Position numbers and translations under genes: made by a program. The notes under the pieces are model-generated. The model did not search any database, was not told where the DNA came from, and saw only the letters and a program-made list of their open reading frames with translations. Of a stretch of 64,000 nucleotides of DNA, positions 33,101 through 43,900 are shown in pieces; positions within the stretch are counted from its first letter, which is position 1; the number at the start of each line of letters is the position of its first letter. The DNA is from Eustoma russellianum (taxonomy: Eukaryota; Streptophyta; Magnoliopsida; Gentianales; Gentianaceae), in assembly GCA_036186865.1 (NCBI GenBank), contig AP025054.1, positions 25,714,118 through 25,778,117 of the forward strand, given 5' to 3'.

Positions 33101-33203
33101 CACAGAATCACAAGTAGCGGATATATTTACTAAGGCCTTAAATCAAGCCACATTTGAATCTCTCCGTTCTAAATTAGGCATGCTTCCTGTTGATGTGATT
33201 TAA
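30108..33203 (+). CDS. Copia B pol (protease, integrase, RT, RNase H; about 1,031 aa)
   Basis: Open in the +1 frame relative to gag, with no own ATG at the start of the protease; the boundary used is the putative splice acceptor. Domains in order: aspartic protease WFLDSGCSRHMTG (about residue 13); GAG-pre-integrase HRRLGHIG..CESCIKGK (zinc H2C2); integrase core with D (LLHIDLFGP), D (RSDRGGEF) and E (NGVVERKNR); RT with WVFRNKMNEEG, MDVKSAFLNG and catalytic YVDD (about 32260); RNase H with YTDADYGG, TTEAEYMAL and YCDSMSAI. No stop or shift is seen, so all active sites are present. Copia order (IN before RT) is clear. Confidence 0.95.
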   Translation, partial: GDHSSKDTSIKWFLDSGCSRHMTGDPSLFSKLKKVTKGGSVTFGDNNEGKIIGKGTIGNPDTLQISNVFLVSNLSYNLLSISQFVDNGFNVCFTHPYCNIIDKNGETVLKGKREGNIFTLSLDDVVDAKVKCFMSNEPNVNLWHRRLGHIGISTLEKLQRKSLVRGLPKLDLDNFQLCESCIKGKQTRESLKPKNEISTTRILELLHIDLFGPSRTTSLGGRHYACVIVDDFSRYTWTLFLAHKDDSAVEIAKLIKQLENQYGVNVKRIRSDRGGEFKNKEMISFCEEKGIKHEFSPPRTPQLNGVVERKNRTLQEIARTMLCENKLPRFLWAEAVNCACYIVNRLSIRKKINKTPYEILNDRMPKIDYFRVFGCKCFVLNTKDNLDKFESKSIECIFIGYSINSKAYRCYDPHTRQIIESIHVKFNEFGEIDKEKEYNDDFDLKPVLDEENESFDMHEMNETLEMHDHIEMHDNLENNQPRWHRDHPHDLIIGDITHGVRPRRRITSDEINEFHAMISEIEPKNVHDALSDSSWIDAMHDELNQFVRNDVWDLVPRPQDKTIIGTKWVFRNKMNEEGKVVRNKARLVAQGYNQEEGIDYDETFAPVARLEAIRLLLAIACMKDFKLYQMDVKSAFLNGFIQEEVYVKQPPGFEDLKHPDHVYKLKKALYGLKQAPRAWYDRFATFLLENNFKRGTIDSTLFLKQEKSDLLIIQIYVDDIIFGSTSHRLVKDFENCMKAEFEMSMVGELNYFLGLQIKQTSKGIHISQAKYINDMIKKFNFENLKPSPTPMSVTTKLDKDEHGKDVDNGLYRSMIGSLLYLTASRPDIMFSVCMCARFQSQPKVSHLNAVKRIFRYIKHTPTLGIWYDKDSTFDLHAYTDADYGGCKIDRKSTSGTCQFIGNSLISWFSKKQASVALSTTEAEYMALSLCCTQLLWIKQQLSDFGITVDKIPIYCDSMSAINLSKNPVLHSKAKHIEVRYHFLRDHVNNGNIVIDHVRTESQVADIFTKALNQATFESLRSKLGMLPVDVI

Positions 33204-33550
33204 TGCGATATCATTTGATTTACTTTCCTTTTTGACAGGAATCTTTTGATTATCTTTCCAAAATAAAGGGGGAGAGAGAAGCATGATTTAAGGGGGAGAG
33301 AGAGAGATTTAAGGGGGAGAGAGATCACTGATTGATTTAAGGGGGAGAGAGATTTAAGCATGATTTAAGGGGGAGAGAGAGAGATTTAAGGGGGAGAGAG
33401 ATCACTGATTGATCCTAATTGCATGAATCAAGGGGGAGCCGGATTTGAAATTCGAAATTCAAATTTCAAATCTGTGCATAATTCAAGGGGGAGAGTTGAC
33501 ACTTAAATCATGTACACTAGTTATTTTGAAAATCATCAAAAGGGGGAGAT
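33204..33550 (+). repeat. Array of about nine polypurine tracts before the 3' LTR of B
   Basis: AAGGGGGAGA-type tracts recur near 33268, 33291, 33313, 33341, 33368, 33389, 33430, 33485 and 33541. Several are in a local tandem duplication with the unit GATTTAAGGGGGAGAGAGATCACTGATT (written here only as a description of a 28 bp unit around 33305-33335 and 33381-33410). The last, AAAAGGGGGAGAT, abuts the LTR and is the expected PPT for plus-strand priming. No env-like frame exists here. Confidence 0.85.
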
Positions 33551-33592
33551 TGTAGAAATATGAGGGTTTGAGTGATTTCAAAATAAAGAAAT

Positions 33593-33637
<45 letters not shown>

Positions 33638-35043
33638 CGTGGATATATATATATATACACAAGTGTACATGTATGCATGATAACTTGCCTTATTTAGCTT
33701 ATATATTATGTTGCCGTACTAACGAGCCATGAAGCTATAAAGCTTACATCATATGGCGAACATTTGTTGAGTTTATACTATTTTCAGGTGCCACAATTAA
33801 TGAACTAAAGTAGTTCATTAAGTGAAGTACTTAGTTTAATAAACTAAGTAGTTCATTAAAGGAAGATGCATTTGGAAAAGACATGAAGGCAACATAGCTA
33901 TGGAAGGAAAGTTCTCTCCTCCTCCCCACATCATTTCACACGCCATATATACATAATATATATATATTTTCAGATTTTTTTTAAAAGGCACATACACATT
34001 TATTCCAACGTACTATCGACACGTTATATATCTTACGAACGTACGTTTACGTCACACCACTATACTTAACTCATATTTATGAGTATATTCAGATCTTATA
34101 TCATATGATATAAGATATGGTGATGACAAATTAAATACGACACGATAAAAGGTTCTAAACCGAAATTTGTCGTATCGGGCGATACCGAAACTTCGCCAAC
34201 GTGTCACGTACTTGCCATAAATAAATGGCCAGCCCATATACATCAAAATTTATCAAAAATTTCGTGCCATACACTGTACATTGAGACAAAAATACTTTCC
34301 ATGTTGGCACACACAAATCACCCCACATTTAGGCCAAAATGTGAAGATTCCAATTTTATTTTTGTCACATGTTTATGGTACCACTTTAAATCAGCCAAGT
34401 GCTGAAAATTAAAGTATATATTATATATATTATGTATAACATAATATATATAGCATGTGCAAAAGTTGGAATTTAAATTAGAGAAAAATCGGGTAATCGA
34501 TAAATATCGAAAATTCAGTTTTCTACGCACTTGACATGGAACGTTTTTCTTGAACATGATGTGGCACGTATCTAGACACTTTTTACATATAATATACATC
34601 TTAAAGTGTTCTAGAAAATTAAATTAAGGGCTGATTGGAATATTACATGTGTGTAATATTAAATGTGCACTATTTTTCAAAGTTAGCAAAAATAAATTTC
34701 AGCACATGCACAAACATATTCAAACGTCACTACAGCTGATGTGGAGCACATGTGGAGCCTTGTTGGCATGTTGATTGGTCAAGAATCAATCATACAATGT
34801 TGATTAATCAAAGAGAGAAGCTACAAAAGGTAAGTTTTCAACATACACCTCTCTTATGTCACATGCTGAAAATTTCAGCATGTCACACTAGCTATGGCCG
34901 TTTTCTTCATCATGAAGGAAGATAAAATGTCAATCTTTTATTAAGGAATAAATTCAATGAGATATGGAAATGTTTTGAATAGTTTATAGAATAAAGGAAG
35001 TGATATTTTTGAATATCACACATGCTGAAAAATTCAGCATGTG
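33551..35043 (+). repeat. 3' LTR of Copia B, left part
   Basis: TGTAGAAATATGAGG… to the insertion site of element C. Differs from the 5' LTR by two substitutions (near 34220 and 34279) and a longer (TA)n. It ends within the second dyad. Confidence 0.95.
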
Positions 35044-35949
35044 TGTAGCGCCCCGTACTCGGCTACCCCTCGTACGGTACACCCGCCGTACCTTCCCTTT
35101 CGGAAAAGTACAAAGCGTCGATACTTAACTCGTAAAACCCATGGATAATCATGGATTACCAAGTCACGATCTTAACAGGTATATAAAAATACGGCAGAAT
35201 TTGAAACTTTTACATAAATCATTCTATACATCCGACATAAGTTTTACAACCACATTCATTACATCAGTACTTCTGCAATCATCGCTTCCAACATAAATCC
35301 GCCATATTATGAATCCATCATAATAGAATCCCTAAGCCGTCATCCACTCGTATTCTCACAGATGTGGGATCCTATGCTCGTCATCAATCCTTGCTACCCC
35401 GTTTCCTGTAAACTCTGGGAGGAAAAATAGGGGGTGAGTGACAAAGTCACCAGCAAGTACACCATAAACAATCATGCATTAAATGGAAAGTACATACAAG
35501 AACCGAACCCCCAAAATTTGGTCTCTTACCATCATACCTGTCTTTCCATTTAAATGCCACCAAGGTAATAGAAGCATCACTTGATCATAAAGGGAATAAG
35601 ATCATAGCTTACATAACAACAACAATAAGATCGTAACTTAAGTAACGAAAGATCATGACCTAAGTAACATTTCGTCTAGCGTTTAGCTAACATCTCATCC
35701 CTTCCGTCAATAGCCACTAAGGCAATAAAATCATAACTTAGTCATGTAGCACGTAAAGACACTACTCAGGGCACCTCGACATCATGCTCATGACCATACG
35801 CAATGTGTATGAGTATGTAAATGCATAATGCGTATGAATGCGTATGCAATGCAATTGCAACGGAAACATTCTTTCTTTCAATCATGAAAATACTTGAACT
35901 TTCTTTCTTTCTTTCAAATCATGCTCATCATAAAACAAGAGAGTGTGTC

Positions 35950-36205
35950 AGCCTATTATACCGGGCATGACTCGGTACTTATAACATGATCACCTTCAGG
36001 TCTATTATACCGGACCTGGCTCGGTTCTTACACTCTTCAGACCTATTATACCGGGCCTGGATCGGTTCTTATAATCTTCAGACCTATTATACCGGGCCTG
36101 GATCGGTTCTTATAATCGTGATCATCTTCAGACCTATTATACCGGGCCTGGATCGGTTCTTATAACTCTTCAGATCAATTAACCCCGGATCTGGAGCGGG
36201 TTAAG
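35950..36205. repeat. 40-46 bp tandem repeat in C LTR
   Basis: Five to six copies of a unit with CAGACCTATTATACCGGGCC and TGGATCGGTTCTTATAA. The same array is at 41870-42125 in the other LTR. Confidence 0.85.
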
Positions 36206-37009
36206 CTGGCCAGAAATAAATGGTACCATAGGAATCTTTTCGCAATCGTAAACTTCTCTTTCAAAGATCTTTCTTTCAAAACTCAAAACTTCTTTTCAAA
36301 AGATCTTTCTCATCATTCTTTTTCATAAAATCAGTTTCGTGAACTGTATGAACATGGACAATGCGATGTATGATATGCAACATGAGACTCGTGAACAAAT
36401 ACATCATAACACGCATATGCTGACTCGTCTCTTAAAAACTGCCCAGCAATCATACTCTGTTCACACAGCCTCATGCTCATCAATTCGTGCTCATTTTCAT
36501 TAACTCATATCATACACATGCATAATGAAGTCTTAGACACATGCCATAAAAATTTCGTAACATTCCGAAATGTCTAACGACCTCAAAACATCAAGTATCA
36601 TCAAAGGTACAGCTGAAATCAGCAGGGAAGTACCGCCTTACCTCATTTTGATGGATCATCAAACCTTAATCACTTTGATCCAACACCGGGAAAACATAGC
36701 TAACATACCTAGGAATAATATTCATAAGGATAAACATCACATTTAAGCCTAAATGATCCGGAACAAAGCCTCACAACTTAAGACATTAAGTTGTCCTGTT
36801 TTCCAGTTTTGTACTCCAACTTGCATTCAGTTGTTAACCATCAAAATGGTGGTTTTATGATGGTTTATTTACATGACCCTGTACCTCTATGTCTTGGGTA
36901 GTTACCATAAAAATTCCAAGGCAATCCAATAAGCTTAAGGGGGTCATCTAATTACATTCCCAAACTGGGTACCTGCAGAAACTGGAATGACCAGTTATAT
37001 CACGAATTG

Positions 37010-37760
37010 AATTGTGACCAAACCACAACTCTTTTTACCAAAATTCCAACTCACAGATGTCACAAACACATCAAAGTATCACCATGTCAAAAATCATCCC
37101 GTTTGGACATTCCTAAGGTGCATTGTAGAACCACACAACTTACTACTCAAAACTGTCCTGTTCCAGCAACTCTGTTTGAGCAGTTTTACTAAGAATTTCA
37201 TTAAAAATAAACCATGACTCCTTTCAATGAAATTCCAACTCTCACACTTAATAAATACATAGGTATATCACTATACCAGAAATTAGCACATTTGAACCCT
37301 CACAAGGTCCATTTTCAGGTCATACCACACGTTACCAAAAACTGTCCAGTTTCAGTATTTCTGTTTGACCAACCCTTACTAAAAATTTCATTAAAAACAA
37401 TCCACAACTCCTTTTAATGAAATTCCAACTCTCACACTTCATATACATATGAGGCTAACAACATACCAAATATTAGCCAATTTGAACACTCCTAAGGTTA
37501 ATTTTCAGATCATATAACATGACACATCAAAACTGTCCAGCTCCAGTACTTCTGTGTGAGCAGTTTTACCAAACGAATTATTAAAAATAAACCAGAACTC
37601 TTTTTACTGAAATTCCAACTCTCACACTTACTCAACACATAGAGCTAGTGTCATGCCAAAACTTAGCTTAATTTAACATTTCTAAGATTCGTTCTCAGAC
37701 CACAAAACCAGCAACACAAATCTGCCAGTTCCAGTAGTTTTAGCACTTCTTTACCTTTTT
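37010..37760. repeat. Four diverged tandem units of about 190 bp in C LTR
   Basis: Each unit carries AAATTCCAACTCTCACACTT-like and AAACTGTCCAGTTTCAGTA-like blocks; starts near 37016, 37205, 37395 and 37585. The same is seen at 42936-43680. The apparent small open frames across them are by-products of the repeat. Confidence 0.75.
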
Positions 37761-38435
37761 ATTGTTCAAGCTTCCTTCAACTAAGATTAATAACTTAAAA
37801 TGGCTAGACATTCAAGCATGCACTTCACAAATAAGGCAAGATTGGCTAGAGTATACTTGCCTCTTTGAACCTTAGAGTTTTTCCTTAGCTTGAACCTTGG
37901 TTGAAATGGAAATGAAGTCTTCCTCCACTTCACTTGTGTAGCACGTTTTTGAAGAGGAGAAGAAGGAGAACATTAGCTACCATTTTAAATGAAGAATGGA
38001 GCTAGATTGAGGCTAGATTCCCTTACCAAAATGAAGTTTGAATGGAGCTTGAAATGGATTCAAACCACCAAGATGTTAGCTTCTCTTAGTAGCTTGAAGA
38101 ATCTTCTCCTAGTGACCATTTGATGGTCACGTTTTTGACATGAAAGAGGGGTACCATGGTGAGTTTCATCCTTTGAAATATAGAACTCACATAGAAGCTT
38201 AACATTTAACTTACCTAGATGAGTTCTTGAGGCTTGAAGGTCTTGGATCTCCTTAGGCTTACTAACCGTGTTCTTGATGAAGAAATAAGGGAGGCTCTTG
38301 CTCCTTGTAACTTCTTAAGTGTTAAATATGCTAGAGAAAATTCTCTCCCTTTGGTTTATGGGGCTGCCGTGAGTTATGAGGGAGATGGGGGGTTTTCCTT
38401 GTCTTTGTTTAGGCTAACTAGAATTAATTAGCTTA

Positions 38436-38672
38436 GGTTACTTTTACCTAACTATGGTTACTTTAGTTCAACCATAGTTACTTTATATCAACTATAGTTA
38501 CTTTATGTTAACTATAGTTACTTTATGCCAACTATAGTTACTTTATGCCAACTATAGTTACTTTATGTCAACCTTGGTTACTTTATGCCAACTATAGTTA
38601 CTTTATGTCAACTATAGTTACTTTATGGCCAACCTAGGTTACTTTATCCAACTAGAGTTATTTCTTTAACCT
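38436..38672. repeat. 20 bp minisatellite in C LTR (11 units)
   Basis: Unit AACTATAGTTACTTTATGCC with the palindrome AACTATAGTT in each. The right LTR (44355-44572) has 10 units, the main length difference between the LTRs. Confidence 0.9.
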
Positions 38673-39167
38673 TGTAGTAGATATCAAGTAACCATGGTAA
38701 TTTTCTTGGTCAACCATGGGGGGTGGCCGATTTCTTATCCTTGGGGGGCCCCATTTTCATGCTTAATTTTTCTTTTCTTACTTTGTTGGTTCCAAGACAA
38801 CCTATTTTATTGTAGTCTTACTAACTACATAATTGTGATAATAAGGAAAATTCTAGGCTTCTCCAAGGCCCTTATGGCCGAATTTTACATAATGTTGGAA
38901 GGGTAATTTTGTCATTTCATTGGTGTCGTGCGACACACTTACATAACTATATAAAATTTCCTATAATTTTACGTTAAGGAAATTCTATCGGAGAATGTCA
39001 AATCAATGTGGTTACATTTAAATAAGGTAGCTGGTTGACTAATTCTTAGTGACTCATCTTCATAAGAGTCGGCGGTATAGACGAATTCCCGTCGGGTATA
39101 ACATTGTTTCCTCCTTAAACCGCTTTATACGATTCTCAGTATATACCGATTTTCGCGGGGTACAACA

Positions 39168-39181
39168 TTCTCCCCCCCTTA
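39168..39181 (-). promoter_or_regulatory. Polypurine tract of element C
   Basis: On the minus strand TTAAGGGGGGAGAA directly precedes the 3' LTR. Confidence 0.85.
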
Positions 39182-40949
39182 ATATAAGTTTCGTCCTCGA
39201 AACTTCAGGCTAGTCAACAACATGGGTCGTCTACTCCTCATGTTGCCTCCCGTTTCCCATGTGATTTCTTCTTTTGGGTAAATAAGATCGCAATAAACGT
39301 CTATTTAGTTCCTTCAGAACTGCTTTGTTCTTTTCATCTTAGAGATTTCTCCAGAACTTATCCTTATTCTCTAGAGGTCTTGTCGTAACCTATCTCGTAT
39401 CCAGCACTTGCAACCTTGATACTATGTACTTGATAACAAAATCCATTCCGTATAATCATGATCATAGTAGGCTTATAATTTCCTTTTTCATAAAATATGA
39501 AAAAAAAAAACTTGGCAGAGATCATTAACTCTGGGATATAGACCTTTATCTCTTTTCTGTAAACATCCTTTCAGTGATCATGTGACTGTCATCCTACGTA
39601 CAAAATAGCTTCCAAGGACATCCGGAATAATTCCCACAAGGTACACATACCAAGCTTCTTCATAAGTATGTGCCACGTTTATCTGTCTTGCTGATCGTCT
39701 TATCACGTAATAACTTTTACCCCCTTTTTGCGATCATTTCATAAAATCGAACTAGAAGTTGTGGGTTCTCCTTTGAAACTTATGTTCCCTTTAGGATGTT
39801 TCAAATCATCCGAAGGTGGCCCGCTCTCTTAAAACATGGTTTTCATAGTCATGACATATTCCCTCTATACTGCATTAAAATGCGTACAAGTGTTAAAAGT
39901 GACGCATTATGGCGAGGACCTCGAGTCCCATACATAGTGTCATACTTAGTCATGTTATCACTAATAATCTCACTTGCTTACTTGTGGTCTATTCATCATA
40001 ACTTAAAGAAAACTATCATAATCACTCATACTTGGTTAATAGGAAGTAGAGCAGAGGACATAGGTACTTTACACTTATTAGGCGTACCTTGGTGGTTTCT
40101 GGTTCATCTGCATAAACTAGCCTTATATGGATACGGTTTCCACCTTCTACTTCATTTGCTTGTTAAATCGTTTCTTTCATTCTTTCGTTCCTTTACTATC
40201 GCATTCCGCTCCATAGCGGTCCTCTAATAATTCACCAAAGGTCTCTGAATACGACTTAACTTAGCCTAATTAGATCTGGGGGTCTAGACCGCGCACAAGT
40301 CTGATCACCTTAAACCTTTCATTTCTCATAATCAAAGGAACATACTGTCCCAAAGTAATGAATGGGTATGGTGATGCGTGACCCTTGTCTTAGTGAGTCA
40401 TATTCCTCAGCCCTTCTCGTGACTAAGTTCTGAGAGAGGAAGAACTCACAAAACTCCTCTTAGAACTTTGCTCTTACCCTATCCAATACTAGTATCAGCA
40501 TGGATTTACCTTCAACTTTACCTAACCATCTTTCTGCCCACTATGAACTAAATTCCCTGCCAAACCTTGGAATACGTGTTCTTACTAACTATTGCTAGTA
40601 AAGTCTACTGCCTCCTGTGGTGACAGTAATGATGTCATCTTACTGAATTGTGGTGTCATCCACACTACGAAGTGTCGGAGTCTTACTTAAGGTATAAATA
40701 TTCAGAATAAGCGACACCATTTAATTCGTAATCCCTATACGATCTTATGGTCATGCAAACAGTCATGATTACATTCCATAGATGGCCATTGACTAGGGCT
40801 TTATCATATGGTCAAAACTCTAATTTCCAGTCTAAATCATCCTGGTCTAAGGTCAACTCTCATCTAAGATCAGAACTTAGGTCTAAGATCAAACTTAGTT
40901 GACTATAATTTTCACTTAGTTTGACATTCTGCCCGGATCTGGAGCCTTT
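39182..40949 (-). other. Internal region of element C, mostly non-coding
   Basis: 1.8 kb without pol. Besides the gag remnant there is nothing recognisable; the 143-codon plus-strand frame at 39796-40227 is antisense to the gag remnant and unlike any known protein. Confidence 0.7.
40175..40460 (-). pseudogene. Decayed Gypsy gag fragment in element C
   Basis: In one minus frame EEFCEFFLSQNLVTRRAEEY followed by DSLRQGS, then after a shift LGQYVPLIMRNERFKVIRLV and RGLDPQI, then SYSETFGELLEDR. This order matches the retrotransposon gag domain of Ty3/Gypsy elements (EF.L.QG…Y…RF..GL…SY.E). Stops and shifts break it. It indicates C descends from an autonomous Gypsy element and now depends on others. 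Confidence 0.6.
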
Positions 40950-40961
40950 GCTCTGATACCA
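40950..40961 (-). promoter_or_regulatory. Primer binding site (tRNA-iMet) of element C
   Basis: Plus strand GCTCTGATACCA, that is TGGTATCAGAGC on the minus strand, 2 bp from the right-hand LTR. It fixes the orientation of C. Confidence 0.95.
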
Positions 40962-40963
40962 CC

Positions 40964-43900
40964 TGTAGCGCCCCGTACTCGGCTACCCCTCGTACGGTAC
41001 ACCCGCCGTACCTTCCCTTTCGGAAAAGTACAAAGCGTCGATACTTAACTCGTAAAACCCATGGATAATCATGGATTACCAAGTCACGATCTTAACAGGT
41101 ATATAAAAATACGGCAGAATTTGAAACTTTTACATAAATCATTCTATACATCCGACATAAGTTTTACAACCACATTCATTACATCAGTACTTCTGCAATC
41201 ATCGCTTCCAACATAAATCCGCCATATTATGAATCCATCATAATAGAATCCCTAAGCCGTCATCCACTCGTATTCTCACAGATGTGGGATCCTATGCTCG
41301 TCATCAATCCTTGCTACCCCGTTTCCTGTAAACTCTGGGAGGAAAAATAGGGGGTGAGTGACAAAGTCACCAGCAAGTACACCATAAACAATCATGCATT
41401 AAATGGAAAGTACATACAAGAACCGAACCCCCAAAATTTGGTCTCTTACCATCATACCTGTCTTTCCATTTAAATGCCACCAAGGTAATAGAAGCATCAC
41501 TTGATCATTAAGGGAATAAGATCATAGCTTACATAACAACAACAATAAGATCGTAACTTAAGTAACGAAAGATCATGACCTAAGTAACATTTCGTCTAGC
41601 GTTTAGCTAACATCTCATCCCTTCCGTCAATAGCCACTAAGGCAATAAAATCATAACTTAGTCATGTAGCACGTAAAGACACTACTCAGGGCACCTCGAC
41701 ATCATGCTCATGACCATACGCAATGTGTATGAGTATGTAAATGCATAATGCGTATGAATGCGTATGCAATGCAATTGCAACGGAAACATTCTTTCTTTCA
41801 ATCATGAAAATACTTGAACTTTCTTTCTTTCTTTCAAATCATGCTCATCATAAAACAAGAGAGTGTGTCAGCCTATTATACCGGGCATGACTCGGTACTT
41901 ATAACATGATCACCTTCAGGTCTATTATACCGGACCTGGCTCGGTTCTTACACTCTTCAGACCTATTATACCGGGCCTGGATCGGTTCTTATAATCTTCA
42001 GACCTATTATACCGGGCCTGGATCGGTTCTTATAATCGTGATCATCTTCAGACCTATTATACCGGGCCTGGATCGGTTCTTATAACTCTTCAGATCAATT
42101 AACCCCGGATCTGGAGCGGGTTAAGCTGGCCAGAAATAAATGGTACCATAGGAATCTTTTCGCAATCGTAAACTTCTCTTTCAAAGATCTTTCTTTCAAA
42201 ACTCAAAACTTCTTTTCAAAAGATCTTTCTCATCATTCTTTTTCATAAAATCAGTTTCGTGAACTGTATGAACATGGACAATGCGATGTATGATATGCAA
42301 CATGAGACTCGTGAACAAATACATCATAACACGCATATGCTGACTCGTCTCTTAAAAACTGCCCAGCAATCATACTCTGTTCACACAGCCTCATGCTCAT
42401 CAATTCGTGCTCATTTTCATTAACTCATATCATACACATGCATAATGAAGTCTTAGACACATGCCATAAAAATTTCGTAACATTCCGAAATGTCTAACGA
42501 CCTCAAAACATCAAGTATCATCAAAGGTACTGCTGAAATCAGCAGGGAAGTACCGCCTTACCTCATTTTGATGGATCATCAAACCTTAATCACTTTGATC
42601 CAACACCGGGAAAACATAGCTAACATACCTAGGAATAATATTCATAAGGATAAACATCACATTTAAGCCTAAATGATCCGGAACAAAGCCTCACAACTTA
42701 AGACATTAAGTTGTCCTGTTTTCCAGTTTTGTACTCCAACTTGCATTCAGTTGTTAACCATCAAAATGGTGGTTTTATGATGGTTTATTTACATGACCCT
42801 GTACCTCTATGTCTTGGGTAGTTACCATAAAAATTCCAAGGCAATCCAATAAGCTTAAGGGGGTCATCTAATTACATTCCCAAACTGGGTACCTGCAGAA
42901 ACTGGAATGACCAGTTATATCACGAATTGAATTGTGACCAAACCACAACTCTTTTTACCAAAATTCCAACTCACAGATGTCACAAACACATCAAAGTATC
43001 ACCATGTCAAAAATCATCCCGTTTGGACATTCCTAAGGTGCATTGTAGAACCACACAACTTACTACTCAAAACTGTCCTGTTCCAGCAACTCTGTTTGAG
43101 CAGTTTTACTAAGAATTTCATTAAAAATAAACCATGACTCCTTTCAATGAAATTCCAACTCTCACACTTAATAAATACATAGGTATATCACTATACCAGA
43201 AATTAGCACATTTGAACCCTCACAAGGTCCATTTTCAGGTCATACCACACGTTACCAAAAACTGTCCAGTTTCAGTATTTCTGTTTGACCAACCCTTACT
43301 AAAAATTTCATTAAAAACAATCCACAACTCCTTTTAATGAAATTCCAACTCTCACACTTCATATACATATGAGGCTAACAACATACCAAATATTAGCCAA
43401 TTTGAACACTCCTAAGGTTAATTTTCAGATCATATAACATGACACATCAAAACTGTCCAGCTCCAGTACTTCTGTGTGAGCAGTTTTACCAAACGAATTA
43501 TTAAAAATAAACCAGAACTCTTTTTACTGAAATTCCAACTCTCACACTTACTCAACACATAGAGCTAGTGTCATGCCAAAACTTAGCTTAATTTAACATT
43601 TCTAAGATTCGTTCTCAGACCACAAAACCAGCAACACAAATCTGCCAGTTCCAGTAGTTTTAGCACTTCTTTACCTTTTTATTGTTCAAGCTTCCTTCAA
43701 CTAAGATTAATAACTTAAAATGGCTAGACATTCAAGCATGCACTTCACAAATAAGGCAAGATTGGCTAGAGTATACTTGCCTCTTTGAACCTTAGAGTTT
43801 TTCCTTAGCTTGAACCTTGGTTGAAATGGAAATGAAGTCTTCCTCCACTTCACTTGTGTAGCACGTTTTTGAAGAGGAGAAGAAGGAGAACATTAGCTAC

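Larger units (their letters stand above)
35044..39167 (-). repeat. 3' LTR of element C
   Basis: 4.1 kb. Contains the GTGAGTGAC block (35413-35460), a tandem repeat of about 40-46 bp (35950-36205), four diverged units of about 190 bp (37010-37760) and a 20 bp minisatellite (38436-38672). No coding sequence. Confidence 0.95.

Noticed and set aside
33204..33550. Env-like third ORF between pol and 3' LTR, as in some SIRE elements
   Set aside because: Only about 350 bp of purine-rich repeats are present, with no frame of useful length.
35950..36205. CRISPR-like spaced repeat
   Set aside because: Repeats are imperfect, contiguous and without unique spacers; this is an LTR tandem repeat in a plant genome.
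37007..37417. Small open frames repeated at 42927-43337
   Set aside because: They are identical because they lie in the two LTRs of C; they are made by the 190 bp tandem units and do not look like proteins.
39796..40227. 143-codon plus-strand open frame in element C
   Set aside because: It is antisense to the gag relic, has no recognisable motif, and C is transcribed from the other strand.
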